Shown here piece by piece: positions 7,960 to 16,715 of a DNA stretch of 64,000 bases. Positions within the stretch are counted from its first letter, which is position 1. Every line of letters begins with the position of its first letter. The position numbers and the translations under genes are program-made. The stretch comes from Curtobacterium guangdongense (GTDB lineage Bacteria > Actinomycetota > Actinomycetes > Actinomycetales > Microbacteriaceae): contig NZ_JBMPIT010000003.1 in the NCBI RefSeq assembly GCF_049341845.1, positions 186,001-250,000 of the forward strand, given 5' to 3'. The notes below the pieces were generated by a model. That model did not search any database. It was not told the DNA's origin and saw only the letters and a list, made by a program, of their open reading frames with translations.

Positions 7960-8913
7960 ATGCCCCGCATCGGATCAAGCGACCTCACCGTGTTCCCGCT
8001 CGCCCTCGGCGGCAACGTCTTCGGCTGGACCGCCGACGAGTCGACCTCCCACCAGGTCCTCGACGCCTACACCGCGGCTGGCGGCGACTTCATCGACACC
8101 GCCGACGTCTACTCCGCCTGGGCACCCGGCAACTCGGGCGGCGAGTCCGAGACCGTGATCGGCTCGTGGCTCGCGAAGTCCGGCAAGCGCGACGACGTCG
8201 TCATCGCGACGAAGGGCTCGCAGCACCCCGAGTTCCAGGGTCTCGGCGCCGACACCGTCGCGAAGGCCGCCCGCGCGAGCCTCCAGCGCCTCGGCACGGA
8301 CCGCATCGACCTCTACTACGCGCACTTCGATGACCAGGACACCCCGCTCGAGGAGACCGTCCGCGCGTTCGACCAGCTCGTGCGCGACGGCATCGTCCGC
8401 TACACCGCGATCTCGAACTACTCGAAGGACCGCGCCGCGGAGTGGATCCGCATCGCGGACGAGCACGGCCTCGCGAAGCCCGTCGCGATCCAGCCGCACT
8501 ACAACCTCGTGACGCGCGAGCCCTACGAGTCCGAGATCGCGCCGCTCGCCCACGAGCACGGCCTCGGCGTCGTGCCGTACTTCTCGCTCGCCGCCGGGTT
8601 CCTGACGGGCAAGTACCGCACGAAGGAGGACTTCGCCGGCAAGGACCGCGAGGGCCAGGTCTCCGGGTACTTCACCGACGCCGGCCTCGAGGTCGTCGAC
8701 TCCCTGTCGACCATCGCGACCGCACACGACACCGAGATCGCCACGGTCGCGCTCGCCTGGCTGCAGGCGCAGCCCGACGTGGTCGCACCGATCGCCTCGG
8801 CGCGGAACCTCCAGCAGCTGCCGGCGCTCCTCGCCTCCGCCGAGCTCGAGCTCACGACGGACGAGCTGCAGACGCTCTCGGACGCCTCCGCGAAGGTGCC
8901 GACCACGGCCTGA
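7960..8913 (+). CDS. Aldo/keto reductase
   Basis: 317 residues forming an NADPH-dependent (beta/alpha)8 oxidoreductase. FIDTADVY contains the catalytic Asp46 and Tyr51; the Lys of IATKGSQ (about 84) and the His of YYAHFDD (about 125) complete the tetrad. It resembles the YajO/YhdN-like group that reduces aldehydes or ketones. An AAAGGA SD lies about 7 nt before the ATG, which fixes the start after a long spurious upstream frame. It stands alone between convergent neighbours and is followed by a very strong hairpin. Substrate unknown. Confidence 0.9.
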   Translation: MPRIGSSDLTVFPLALGGNVFGWTADESTSHQVLDAYTAAGGDFIDTADVYSAWAPGNSGGESETVIGSWLAKSGKRDDVVIATKGSQHPEFQGLGADTVAKAARASLQRLGTDRIDLYYAHFDDQDTPLEETVRAFDQLVRDGIVRYTAISNYSKDRAAEWIRIADEHGLAKPVAIQPHYNLVTREPYESEIAPLAHEHGLGVVPYFSLAAGFLTGKYRTKEDFAGKDREGQVSGYFTDAGLEVVDSLSTIATAHDTEIATVALAWLQAQPDVVAPIASARNLQQLPALLASAELELTTDELQTLSDASAKVPTTA

Positions 8914-8921
8914 GACTGCAC

Positions 8922-8980
8922 CACGCGGCGGACGGGAGGCTCCCCACCGGTCCGGTGGGGAGCCTCCCGTCCGCCGCGTG
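8922..8980. terminator. Perfect 29-bp hairpin, bidirectional terminator
   Basis: Arms 8922-8950 and 8952-8980 are exact reverse complements around a single central base. It sits between the convergent aldo/keto reductase and septum-formation genes. There is no T-run. The arms contain GGACGGGAGGC, a core shared with the hairpin at 28809-28856. Confidence 0.8.
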
Positions 8981-8985
8981 GCCGG

Positions 8986-10962
8986 CTACGCGCTCGGCGC
9001 GAGCGATCCCGTCAACGCACCGCCGCCGGAACGGGTGACGAAGCAGGACCAGAAACGGTCGCCCTTGTCCCAGGCCGCCTGGTCCGGCGGGTAGACGCCC
9101 TGCACCTGGACGTCGCCGAACCGGGCGGCAGCGGTCAGGTCGAGTCCCGCGGCGGACTGGCACTGCGTCGCCGCCTGGGTCTTCACGGCATCGACGCCGG
9201 GGTAGGCGTCACCGTCGATCGTCCCGCGCGCCGTGAGCTGCGCGGTGTGCTCCGCGCCGCAGTCCACGACGGTGAAGTCCTCGGCCCAGGCGCTGTCGAA
9301 CGGCGTCAGGCACTCCCCGCCGGCCAGCTCGTACCAGGGGTGCTGGCCGGGTGCCGCGGTGGAGGACGCGAAGGTGATCGTCGGCGCCGCGGCAGCCGTC
9401 GCGGGCGCTGACGGCTTCGTCGACGAACCGGTCGTCACCTGAGCCGATGCCGCGGCGGGCGACTTCGTCGGCGGAACGGTCTTCTCCTCGATGTTGTTGC
9501 CGAGGATCCAGGAGGCCAACAGGAACACCGCGATGAGCATCACGACGATGATCGCGATCGCACCGCCGAAGAGCAGGAGCTTGCCGCGCTTGCCCTCGCC
9601 ACGGAGCCGCGCGAAGCCCTCGTTGATGAAGTTGCCGCTGTCCGCGTCCGACGGCACGGGCGGGCCTGCCGTGTACTGGGCACGGCCGGGCGCCGGTGCA
9701 TGGGCCGGCGCACCCATCGCGGGCATCATGCGGGTACCGGTGTCGTGCGGGTCGTAGCCGGTCTTGCCGAGCTGGTCGACGGCCTGCGTGCCGAAGAGGT
9801 CCTTGATGGCGCTCGTGTCGCTGGTCTCGCGCCCGTCCCACTCGGACTGGTCGAGGTCCTGCTCGACGGCCGGCGGGAGGTGCGCGGGGTACTCGTCGGC
9901 CCGCGGCGCCGGAACTGCCGGCTCGACGAGGGGCGGTGGTGCGATCGGGGCCGCGTCGTCGACGGCGTCGTCCACCGTGTCGCCGGGGAAGACCTCGCCG
10001 GTGCGTGCGGCCTCGTCGGCGAGGGACCAGCTGCCGCTGTCGACGGGGGCGGGTTCGGGGGTGGTCGGCGCCTCGCCGGAGACCACGTCGTCCTCGGTGT
10101 CGTCCGCCAGGTGCCAGGAGCCGGCGCCGAGCGCGGTGGTGTCGAACGAGTTCGTGGTCAGGGTCGTCGGGACCTCGCCGGTCTCGTCGTCGTTGACGGC
10201 CCAGTCGAAGGGACGATCGACGCTCGGACGTTCCGAGGCGTCCGAGCCCTGGATGCGGAGCAGGTCGGTGAAGCTCGGGGGCTCCTGGGACGACGGGAGC
10301 GTGTTCTCCACGCCGACGGGCTGCTGGACGACGGGGCCGGTCGGGGTCGGCGTCGACCCGGTGGCACGGCCGAGCCAGTCGACGTCGTCACGGCCCTCGC
10401 CGCGGGGGTCCGTCCGGCGTCGTTCGTCCTCGATCGCCCGGGTCTCGGCGGCACGTTGCTCGCGGTTCGCCTGCGCGGTCGGCAGCTGGATCGAGCTCGG
10501 GTGCGGCGCGGTCGGCGTCGGGGGCACGGCGGCGGCCGGCGGGATGCGGCTCCCGAGGAGCGAGCGGTCCGGGTCGGACGTCGGCGGAGCGGGCCGGGAC
10601 GGCGCCGCGAGCTGCTCCGGCATCGAGATCGCCTGGGTGGCGTCCTCGTCGTACGGCACCGGCGGGGTGGCCGGGACTGGCTCGGCCGGCGCGGGCTCGG
10701 CCGGCGCCGGTTCCTCGGGCGTGAAGGGCTCCGGCAGCGGCGCACCGGTCTCGGCGGCGGCGCGCTCCGCCTCGCGACGCTCGCGTCGTGAGGGCCACTC
10801 GTCGGCCTTCCGCGGCGCACCGAAGATGTCGGCGGCACTGCGGAGCCCTGTGAAGCGAGCGTCCGGGGCGGACGCGGGACGAGCCTCCTGGCCGTCTGCC
10901 CCGGTGTCGGGGCCGCCGGTCTGGTCGGGCTCGCGCGCGTCGTCCGGACGCTCCTCGGTCAC
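8986..10962 (-). CDS. Membrane protein with C-terminal septum-formation-type domain
   Basis: 658 residues. About 500 residues of acidic, Pro/Ala/Glu-rich, apparently disordered cytoplasmic sequence (with EPAPAEPAPAEPVPA-type repeats) precede one membrane helix (LLLFGGAIAIIVVMLIAVFL, about 510-530). A Thr/Pro/Ala linker then leads to an extracellular domain of about 120 residues with paired cysteines (ECLTPF, VDCGAEHTAQL, TQCQSA, FWSCFV) typical of the actinobacterial septum-formation/DUF4190-associated domain. The role is probably at the envelope or division site; the exact function is unknown. The GTG start overlaps the pyrE stop (GTGA), implying translational coupling. Confidence 0.75.
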   Translation of the reverse strand: MTEERPDDAREPDQTGGPDTGADGQEARPASAPDARFTGLRSAADIFGAPRKADEWPSRRERREAERAAAETGAPLPEPFTPEEPAPAEPAPAEPVPATPPVPYDEDATQAISMPEQLAAPSRPAPPTSDPDRSLLGSRIPPAAAVPPTPTAPHPSSIQLPTAQANREQRAAETRAIEDERRRTDPRGEGRDDVDWLGRATGSTPTPTGPVVQQPVGVENTLPSSQEPPSFTDLLRIQGSDASERPSVDRPFDWAVNDDETGEVPTTLTTNSFDTTALGAGSWHLADDTEDDVVSGEAPTTPEPAPVDSGSWSLADEAARTGEVFPGDTVDDAVDDAAPIAPPPLVEPAVPAPRADEYPAHLPPAVEQDLDQSEWDGRETSDTSAIKDLFGTQAVDQLGKTGYDPHDTGTRMMPAMGAPAHAPAPGRAQYTAGPPVPSDADSGNFINEGFARLRGEGKRGKLLLFGGAIAIIVVMLIAVFLLASWILGNNIEEKTVPPTKSPAAASAQVTTGSSTKPSAPATAAAAPTITFASSTAAPGQHPWYELAGGECLTPFDSAWAEDFTVVDCGAEHTAQLTARGTIDGDAYPGVDAVKTQAATQCQSAAGLDLTAAARFGDVQVQGVYPPDQAAWDKGDRFWSCFVTRSGGGALTGSLAPSA

Positions 10963-11510
10963 GCGGACAACCCCAGGTCGGCCAGTCCGATCGCGGCGAA
11001 GTACGGGTACCCGGCCGCCTCGATCTTCTCCTTCGCGCCGGTGTCGCGGTCGACGACGACGGCCACGGCTGCGACGATCGCGCCCTCGCGCTCGAGCGCC
11101 TCGGCGGCCTTGAGCGGCGAGCCGCCGGTGGTGGAGGTGTCCTCGAGGACGATGACGCGCTTGCCGCGGAGGTCGGGGCCCTCGACCTGCTTGCCGCGAC
11201 CGTGGTCCTTCGGCTCCTTGCGGACGACGAAGGCGTCGTACGTACCACCGCGGGCGGCCGCCTGGTGGAGCACGGCGCTCGCGATCGGGTCGGCGCCCAT
11301 GGTGAGGCCGCCGACCGCGGAGACGTCGGGGACCTCGGCGATGAGGTCCGTCATCACCTGTCCGATGAGCGGTGCCACCCGGTGGTCGAGGCTCACCTTG
11401 CGGAGGTCGATGTAGTACGTCGCCTTCTTCCCGCTGGTCAGGGTGAAGTCGCCGTGGAACACCGCCTCGGCCGTGATGTGGTCGATCAACTGCTCGCGCG
11501 CGTCCGTCAC
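10959..11510 (-). CDS. pyrE: Orotate phosphoribosyltransferase
   Basis: 183 residues. Converts orotate and PRPP to orotidine 5'-phosphate in de novo pyrimidine synthesis, in the cytosol. The PRPP loop VIVLEDTSTTGGSPL and the SGKKATYYIDLRK N-terminal segment are typical. GTG 11510 is preferred; an in-frame TTG at 11519 would add three residues. No SD is visible; TACCCT lies just upstream, so a leaderless message is possible. The stop overlaps the start of the septum-formation-type gene, an arrangement that links pyrimidine and envelope genes here. No other pyr genes are in the window. Confidence 0.93.
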   Translation of the reverse strand: MTDAREQLIDHITAEAVFHGDFTLTSGKKATYYIDLRKVSLDHRVAPLIGQVMTDLIAEVPDVSAVGGLTMGADPIASAVLHQAAARGGTYDAFVVRKEPKDHGRGKQVEGPDLRGKRVIVLEDTSTTGGSPLKAAEALEREGAIVAAVAVVVDRDTGAKEKIEAAGYPYFAAIGLADLGLSA

Positions 11511-11603
11511 AGCGCACAAGGGTAGCCCGTCCGGGCCGCGCAGCGCTCATCCAGCCTGCGCGGACGGTCAGGCGCCCGCCCGTTCGTGCAGGGTCGGCGT
11601 CGG

Positions 11604-11609
11604 TACGAT
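11604..11609 (+). promoter_or_regulatory. Leaderless -10 box for the GT-C-like gene
   Basis: TACGAT lies 6 nt before ATG 11616 with no SD between, so transcription should start at or next to the A of the start codon. Confidence 0.55.
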
Positions 11610-11615
11610 CCGGGT

Positions 11616-13271
11616 ATGTCCCTCGATGCACCGTCGCGCCGAGCGGTCGGGGCATCCCGGTTCCGCGGCCTCGCCGGTGCGCTCGGGCGCGAGGCGATCG
11701 GGGCGCTCGTCGCGGTCGCGCTCGCCCTGATCGCGCTGCGGCACGTCCTGTCGACGGCCAGGGTCACGCTGCTCTGGTACGACGGCGACTCGGTGCTCCT
11801 GCCGATGGTGGTCCGGTCGATGCAGCTCGGCCAGCCGTTCGAGTGGGCGATGTCCCCGGCACTGTTCTTCTTCCCGGAGCTGCCGGTCTACCTGCTCTGT
11901 TCCGCCGTCACCGCGACCCCGCAGCAGGCGCTGGCCCTGAACGGCGTGCTCGTCCTCGTGGGCGTCTACGCGCTCATGCGGGCGGTGGCGAACGAGCTCA
12001 TGCCGTCCGCGCGACGTTCGGCACGCATCGCGGTGTCGACGCTCGCGGTCGGTTTCCTGACGCTGCACGTGCTCACCGAGTCCTCGGGGTCCGCGACGTC
12101 GCTCGAGCTCGCGTCCCTGCTGCTCACGACCACGTACTACTACGGGGTCGTCCTCGCGCTCCTCGCCACGGCGGCGCTCGCGCTCCGGACGATCCGGGTC
12201 GGCCGGGCGTCCGTCGCCGTGCTCGTGACGCTCGGACTCGTCGCCGCGTGCACCACCGCGTCGAACCCGCTGTACGTCCCGTGGTCGGGTGCCCCGCTGG
12301 TCGTCACGCTGCTGCTCCTCGGTGTCGCCCGTCGGGTGCCGTGGCGTCCGGCCCTGTGGCTGTCCGGGGTCGTCGTCGCGGGCTCCGTCGTCGGGTACCT
12401 CCTGCGGATCCCGCTGCGACCCTTCGTCTCGCTCGACCCCTCGACGTACGTGCACCCCGAGCGCGCGGCGACGACGCTCGGGTTCTTCGCGTCGCTCACC
12501 GACGCCCGTGCGGCGACCGCGGTCGGCGACGCCGGGCTCGTCCTGATGCTCGTCGGGGTGCTGCTCGCCGTCGGTGGCACGGTCTGGGCCTGGCGGGTGC
12601 GGACCTCGCGCACCGTGCTCGTCGCGTCGCTCCTGCCGCTCGTGACGATCGTGGCCGTGTCCGTCGGGGTCGTCGTCGCCGGGTCGGAGACCCCGCGCTA
12701 CCTGGAGCCCGTCGTCGTCGCCCCGCTCCTGGCACTCGTCGCGGTCTGCGAGCTGACGCGGACCGCGGTCAGACGGACCCGGGTGCACCAGCCGCTCCGT
12801 GGCGTCCGCGTGACGCTCGCCATCGGCGCGGCGATCGTCATCGCCGCGGGTGTGGCGATGGCGCCGTCGACGCTCCGGGGGGTGCGCACCGCGGCGTACG
12901 ACCCGGCGACCTGCCTGGACCACTGGGCCGGTGGACGGGACGTCGTCGGCGTCGGGCAGTTCTGGACCGTGCGTCCGCTCGCCGCCTACTCGTCGGAGAA
13001 CGTCGGGCTGCTCCAGGTCCGCGACACGTTCCAGACCTACCCCTGGCTCGTCGACCTCGGCGCATACCGCGATGCGCAGCCGACCTTCGTCGTCGTGGGA
13101 TCCGGGGACGTCTGGTCCACCCCGGTGGAGGACTCCCTCGGACCGCCGGTGTCGGTGACGCACTGCACCGGCTTCGACATCTGGGACTACGCCGGCACGG
13201 CCGGTGCGACGACCCTGCAGCAGGACGTCGTCGGGAGTGCCGAGACGATCCTGCGCGACCGCGGGTTCTGA
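11616..13271 (+). CDS. Polytopic membrane protein, GT-C glycosyltransferase-like
   Basis: 551 residues with about ten to eleven membrane helices and a C-terminal extracytoplasmic domain of about 130 residues. The first external loop holds LLWYDGDSVLLPMV, whose acidic DGD is placed like the acidic motif of GT-C lipid-linked glycosyltransferases; this is a resemblance, not proof. The C-terminal part is soluble and has Cys residues (ATCLDHW, THCTGFD) that could pair. No family name can be given with confidence. The start is ATG 11616 because of the TACGAT box and the hydrophobic N-terminus. It diverges from pyrE with about 105 bp between. Confidence 0.65.
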   Translation: MSLDAPSRRAVGASRFRGLAGALGREAIGALVAVALALIALRHVLSTARVTLLWYDGDSVLLPMVVRSMQLGQPFEWAMSPALFFFPELPVYLLCSAVTATPQQALALNGVLVLVGVYALMRAVANELMPSARRSARIAVSTLAVGFLTLHVLTESSGSATSLELASLLLTTTYYYGVVLALLATAALALRTIRVGRASVAVLVTLGLVAACTTASNPLYVPWSGAPLVVTLLLLGVARRVPWRPALWLSGVVVAGSVVGYLLRIPLRPFVSLDPSTYVHPERAATTLGFFASLTDARAATAVGDAGLVLMLVGVLLAVGGTVWAWRVRTSRTVLVASLLPLVTIVAVSVGVVVAGSETPRYLEPVVVAPLLALVAVCELTRTAVRRTRVHQPLRGVRVTLAIGAAIVIAAGVAMAPSTLRGVRTAAYDPATCLDHWAGGRDVVGVGQFWTVRPLAAYSSENVGLLQVRDTFQTYPWLVDLGAYRDAQPTFVVVGSGDVWSTPVEDSLGPPVSVTHCTGFDIWDYAGTAGATTLQQDVVGSAETILRDRGF

Positions 13272-13324
13272 CGAGAGTTCTCCACAGCGGTGCGTCGGCT
13301 TCGCGTCATCCCTGTACGGATGTA

Positions 13325-13330
13325 TAGGCT
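13325..13330 (+). promoter_or_regulatory. Leaderless -10 box for the M23 peptidase
   Basis: TAGGCT lies 8 nt before ATG 13339, with no SD between. Confidence 0.5.
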
Positions 13331-13338
13331 CGCCTTCG

Positions 13339-14685
13339 ATGACTCGTCCCGCCCCACGCCCCACGCACGCCCGCACCGCCCTGCGTCTGCGCTCGGCGGT
13401 GACCGGGCCCGCCCTGCGTCTGCGCCTGGCGGTGACCGGTTTCGCCCTGCTCGGCCTGACCGGCACGCTCGTCCTCGACGCTCCTCCGGCCAGCGCGGCG
13501 ACCTACCCCTCGTGGGACGACGTCCTCGCCGCCCGCGGGCAGGAGTCGGCGAAGAACGGCCAGATCGCCGACATCCAGGACCTGATCGGGCAGCTCGGGG
13601 CGAAGGCCGACGCCGCCGTCGCCGAAGCCGAAGCACGCGGCAACGAGTACTCGGTCGCGCAGCGGAAGGCCCAGCGCGCCGCCGAGAAGGAACAGACGCT
13701 CCGCGCGGACGCCGAAGAGCACGCTGAGATCGCCGAGCAGAGCGCCGCGCAGGCCGGGCAGTTCGCCGCGCAGATGGCCAGGTCCGGGGGTGCGGACGTC
13801 ACGACGAGCGTGCTCACCGGTGGCGAGGACGCCCGTGACCTGCTGTACGACCTCGGCGCGCTGAGCAAGCTCTCCGAGCAGGCCGAGCGCGTCGAAGCCG
13901 CTGCCACCGCCGACGCCGCCGTCGCCCGGGCACTCTCCGGGCAGGCCGACCGTGCCGCGCTGGCGCTGGCCGACCTCGCGAAGGCGGCAGAGGAGCGCAT
14001 GGCCGAGGCGCAGGCGGCGTCCGACCGTGCCCAGGTGGCCTACGACGAGCAGCAGGACAACAAGGCGCGACTCGAAGCACAGCTCGCGACGCTGAAGTCC
14101 GGTCGCGTCCGCACCGAAGCCGAGTTCGCCAAGGGCGAGGCGGCGCGCAAGGCAGCTGCGGAGCGCGCGGCCCGTGAAGCCGCGGCGGCAGCGGCACGTG
14201 CGGCAGCCGCGGCGAACAGCGGCGGCGGGTCGAGCGGTGGCGGTGGCGGCAGCGGGGCCGTCGGCTCGGGCTCCGGCAGCGGGTGGGTCCGTCCCGCCGG
14301 CGGCTGGATCACGAGCTCGTACGGCACGCGTGTGCACCCGATCACCGGTGCGACGAGCTTCCACGACGGCATCGACCTCGGCAGCGGCTGCTCGACGGCG
14401 ATCGTCGCCGCGTCGGCCGGCACGGTCGAGTACGTCGGGTGGTACGGCGGGTACGGCAACTACGTGCGGATCAACCACGGCAACGGCGTCAAGAGCGCGT
14501 ACGGCCACATCGTCAGCGGTGGGTTCCGGGTGTCTCCCGGGCAGCAGGTCGCCGCGGGGACCCTCGTCGCGCTCGTCGGGTCCACGGGCAACTCGACCGG
14601 GTGCCACCTGCACTACGAGACCCACGTGGGCGGCGGCACCACCAACCCGGTGCCGTTCATGGCTGCGCGCGGGGTCGGCTTCTAG
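13339..14685 (+). CDS. Secreted M23-family peptidoglycan endopeptidase with coiled coil
   Basis: 448 residues. A long signal peptide (about 1-55) is followed by coiled coil (about 65-290, rich in Ala/Glu/Arg), a Gly/Ser linker (about 295-315) and a C-terminal lysostaphin-like M23 domain. The zinc ligands are visible: H and D in SFHDGIDLG and the HLH of GCHLHYETH. The layout matches NlpD/EnvC-like or RipA-companion hydrolases, where the coil senses or recruits division proteins. The signal peptide carries a duplicated 11-residue unit (see the repeat at 13378-13439), so its n-region is unusually long. Convergent with the APH-like gene. Confidence 0.88.
   Translation: MTRPAPRPTHARTALRLRSAVTGPALRLRLAVTGFALLGLTGTLVLDAPPASAATYPSWDDVLAARGQESAKNGQIADIQDLIGQLGAKADAAVAEAEARGNEYSVAQRKAQRAAEKEQTLRADAEEHAEIAEQSAAQAGQFAAQMARSGGADVTTSVLTGGEDARDLLYDLGALSKLSEQAERVEAAATADAAVARALSGQADRAALALADLAKAAEERMAEAQAASDRAQVAYDEQQDNKARLEAQLATLKSGRVRTEAEFAKGEAARKAAAERAAREAAAAAARAAAAANSGGGSSGGGGGSGAVGSGSGSGWVRPAGGWITSSYGTRVHPITGATSFHDGIDLGSGCSTAIVAASAGTVEYVGWYGGYGNYVRINHGNGVKSAYGHIVSGGFRVSPGQQVAAGTLVALVGSTGNSTGCHLHYETHVGGGTTNPVPFMAARGVGF
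13378..13439 (+). repeat. 33-bp tandem duplication inside the M23 signal peptide
   Basis: Two 29-bp copies (13378-13406 and 13411-13439) differ at two bases and repeat with a 33-bp period, giving ALRLRSAVTG and ALRLRLAVTG in the protein. The reading frame is kept. Confidence 0.8.
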
Positions 14686-14704
14686 CGGTCCGGACGCCGC
14701 GAGG

Positions 14705-15475
14705 TCAGACCTCGTCCTCGTCGAGGTTCCAGAGGGCGCGGTACCAGGCCGTCCGTTCCGCGTCGAAGGGGATGCCGTAGGCCTCGTGGAACAGCGACTC
14801 CCACCCGGGACCGTGGTTCCACCCGAGCGCCATCGTGGCGACGGCGATGTCGGCCCAGCGGTCGGCGACGCCCAGGGAACCGAGGTCGACGTGCCCGTAC
14901 CAGCGCCGGTCGGCCCCGATGAGGGTGTTCGGCGTGCAGGGGTCGCCGTGGCACACCACCGTGCGGTCCGACGCCGGCTCGGGCCCGAGTGCCTCGGGGT
15001 CGGACCCGGCCGCACGCGCCCGCGCCGTCCGGTCGGCCGTCGACCACGCGAAGGGGCAGTCGGCGACCGGCAGCGTGTCGTGCATCGCCCGGAGGCCCTC
15101 CCCCACGGCGATCACCGCGGTCCGGGGTTCGTCGCGCCAGCGAGGGTCCACGGCGCTCCACCCCGGTAGCGCACGGGTCCGGAGCCAGGCACCGTGCTCG
15201 TCCGCGTCGTGCTCGACGACCTCTGGCACGCGGAGCCACCGGCCGGCCCAGGTCAGGCGCGCCGCTTCGGACGCGATCCAGGCCGCGTAGTGGGTCGGGA
15301 CCCACTTGACGTACTCCTCGGCGGACCCGACGCTCCCGTCACCCCCGATGCGGAACGTCATCCCGCCGATCTCGTTCACCCACACGGGAACCGCCCGTCG
15401 GTCGCCGACGATCCGGGCGACGGGGTCCGGCACCGTGACGGGGGCGTCGGGGATCTGCGATCCGAGGGAGCTCAT
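14705..15475 (-). CDS. APH(3')-like phosphotransferase (kinase fold)
   Basis: 256 residues of the aminoglycoside/choline kinase fold. The catalytic HGDPCTPN (about residue 190) and the metal-binding DLGSLGVADRWAD match the APH(3') pattern of HGDxxxPN and D-x-G-x-LGVADR. It lies 2 nt after the last alkaline-shock gene on the same strand and is probably cotranscribed with it. A resistance role is not implied: many chromosomal members phosphorylate unknown small molecules. The Asp23 operon context suggests an envelope- or stress-linked substrate, but this is inference. Confidence 0.82.
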   Translation of the reverse strand: MSSLGSQIPDAPVTVPDPVARIVGDRRAVPVWVNEIGGMTFRIGGDGSVGSAEEYVKWVPTHYAAWIASEAARLTWAGRWLRVPEVVEHDADEHGAWLRTRALPGWSAVDPRWRDEPRTAVIAVGEGLRAMHDTLPVADCPFAWSTADRTARARAAGSDPEALGPEPASDRTVVCHGDPCTPNTLIGADRRWYGHVDLGSLGVADRWADIAVATMALGWNHGPGWESLFHEAYGIPFDAERTAWYRALWNLDEDEV

Positions 15476-15477
15476 CG

Positions 15478-16074
15478 TCAGTGCACGCGGTCCGGCCGGG
15501 ACGACCCCGATCCCCCGCGCGCGATCTGCAGGAGGACGGGCAGCCGCTCGCCGAGCAGGGCGTCGAGGTCGGTGACGATGTCCTCGACCCGGTCGGCGAT
15601 CTCCCGCGGCGATGCGCCCTTCCGCGGGCGGACCTTGATGCGCAGCGCGCGGCGGCGACGCACACGGTAGACGTCGACCGCGAGCGAGGCGACCTGCGGG
15701 AGTTCCCCGATAGCCGACGAGAGAGCGTGCTGGACGGCAGCGGCGTCGATGCGGACCTCGCCGGGGAGCCCCTCCGCGGCCCCGTCGTCCTCGACCACGG
15801 TGCCGACACGGCCACCACCGAGCGTCGTGAGGACGATCAGCACGAGCACGCCGAGCACGACGGCCCCGCCGAGCACCCACGCCCATGCGGCGATCGAGGC
15901 GTCGCGGGATGCGTCCGTACCGAGGTCGCCGAGCGACGCGCGGGCCGCCTGGTGCCAGAGATCGGCGGCCTGCGGGACCGTCTGCACGAGCACGGCGCCG
16001 AGTCCCCCGACGAGCAGTGCCAGCCCGACGACGACCAGGGCGATGCGTCCGAGCGCCCGGTTCGTGGCGTTCAT
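15478..16074 (-). CDS. AmaP-like alkaline-shock membrane anchor
   Basis: 198 residues with two membrane helices (about 10-32 and 63-85) followed by a cytoplasmic domain of about 110 residues. The layout matches AmaP, which anchors Asp23 at the membrane in Staphylococcus: two helices, then a small alpha/beta domain. The C-terminal part (LAVDVYRVRRRRALRIKVRPRKG) resembles the Asp23 fold. Its start overlaps the end of the preceding DUF6286 gene by 4 bp. Role inferred from layout and operon. Confidence 0.72.
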   Translation of the reverse strand: MNATNRALGRIALVVVGLALLVGGLGAVLVQTVPQAADLWHQAARASLGDLGTDASRDASIAAWAWVLGGAVVLGVLVLIVLTTLGGGRVGTVVEDDGAAEGLPGEVRIDAAAVQHALSSAIGELPQVASLAVDVYRVRRRRALRIKVRPRKGASPREIADRVEDIVTDLDALLGERLPVLLQIARGGSGSSRPDRVH

Positions 16075-16715
16075 CCGTCCACCCGTCCGGTCGGCTGGAC
16101 ACGGACCCGGGTGGTGATCGACGGCGTGGTGTCGATCTCCGCGAACTCGCGCTCGACGGCCTCGGTCGCAGCGACTGCCGGCACGTCAGCACCGGCAGCG
16201 GGACGGAGGACGACCTCCACGGTGCGACGGCCGACGGTTCCCACGGCCGCGTCGGGTCCGAGTCGCGTGGCGCTCCGGGCAGCGCGTGCCGCGGCGGAGG
16301 CGAGGACCTCGTCGTCCACGACGATCGCGAGCCGCCTGGACGACATCGTGTGGCGGGGGCGTCGCTGCGGCAGGATCCCCTGCAGCAGGAACACCAGGCC
16401 GATGACCGCGACGACGGCACCGGTGACGACCACGATCGCGTCGACGAGTCCGCGTGGTGCACGGGCGGCACCGTCGACGACGGCACGGGGATCGACGCCG
16501 AGGACGTTCTGGTCGAGGAACACCAGCGCAGCGGCGAACACGGCGGCTGCGGCGACGACCAGTGCGACCAGGACGGCGACGACCACGCTGCCCGACCGCG
16601 AGACGTGGGTCTCGCGGCGCAGGACGCGGCGGTACACGGCGTCGTGCTCCCCCGGTGCCGGCGCAGACGTCGGCGACGACCCCGACGGTGAAGCCGGCGG
16701 CTGGATCGAGCTCAT
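16071..16715 (-). CDS. DUF6286-type membrane protein of the Asp23 operon
   Basis: 214 residues. A Pro/Ser-rich N-terminus, two membrane helices (about 45-70 and 90-115) and a C-terminal domain of about 90 residues with an alternating Asp23-like pattern. This fits the actinobacterial DUF6286 family that accompanies Asp23/Gls24 genes. It overlaps both neighbours by 4 bp. Function is unknown; probably part of the membrane-attached Asp23 assembly. Confidence 0.65.
   Translation of the reverse strand: MSSIQPPASPSGSSPTSAPAPGEHDAVYRRVLRRETHVSRSGSVVVAVLVALVVAAAAVFAAALVFLDQNVLGVDPRAVVDGAARAPRGLVDAIVVVTGAVVAVIGLVFLLQGILPQRRPRHTMSSRRLAIVVDDEVLASAAARAARSATRLGPDAAVGTVGRRTVEVVLRPAAGADVPAVAATEAVEREFAEIDTTPSITTRVRVQPTGRVDG

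Noticed and set aside
8922..8980. Insertion-sequence terminal repeat
   Set aside because: The arms are adjacent with one central base and enclose no gene; position at convergent gene ends fits a terminator.
11568..13466. 632-codon open frame on the minus strand opposite the GT-C-like gene
   Set aside because: Highly charged, no motif; the plus strand has a hydrophobic membrane protein with a -10 box and plausible start.
14705..15475. Acquired aminoglycoside resistance gene
   Set aside because: Only the kinase fold and motifs match. It lies at the end of a chromosomal stress operon with no mobile element, so a resistance claim is not supported.
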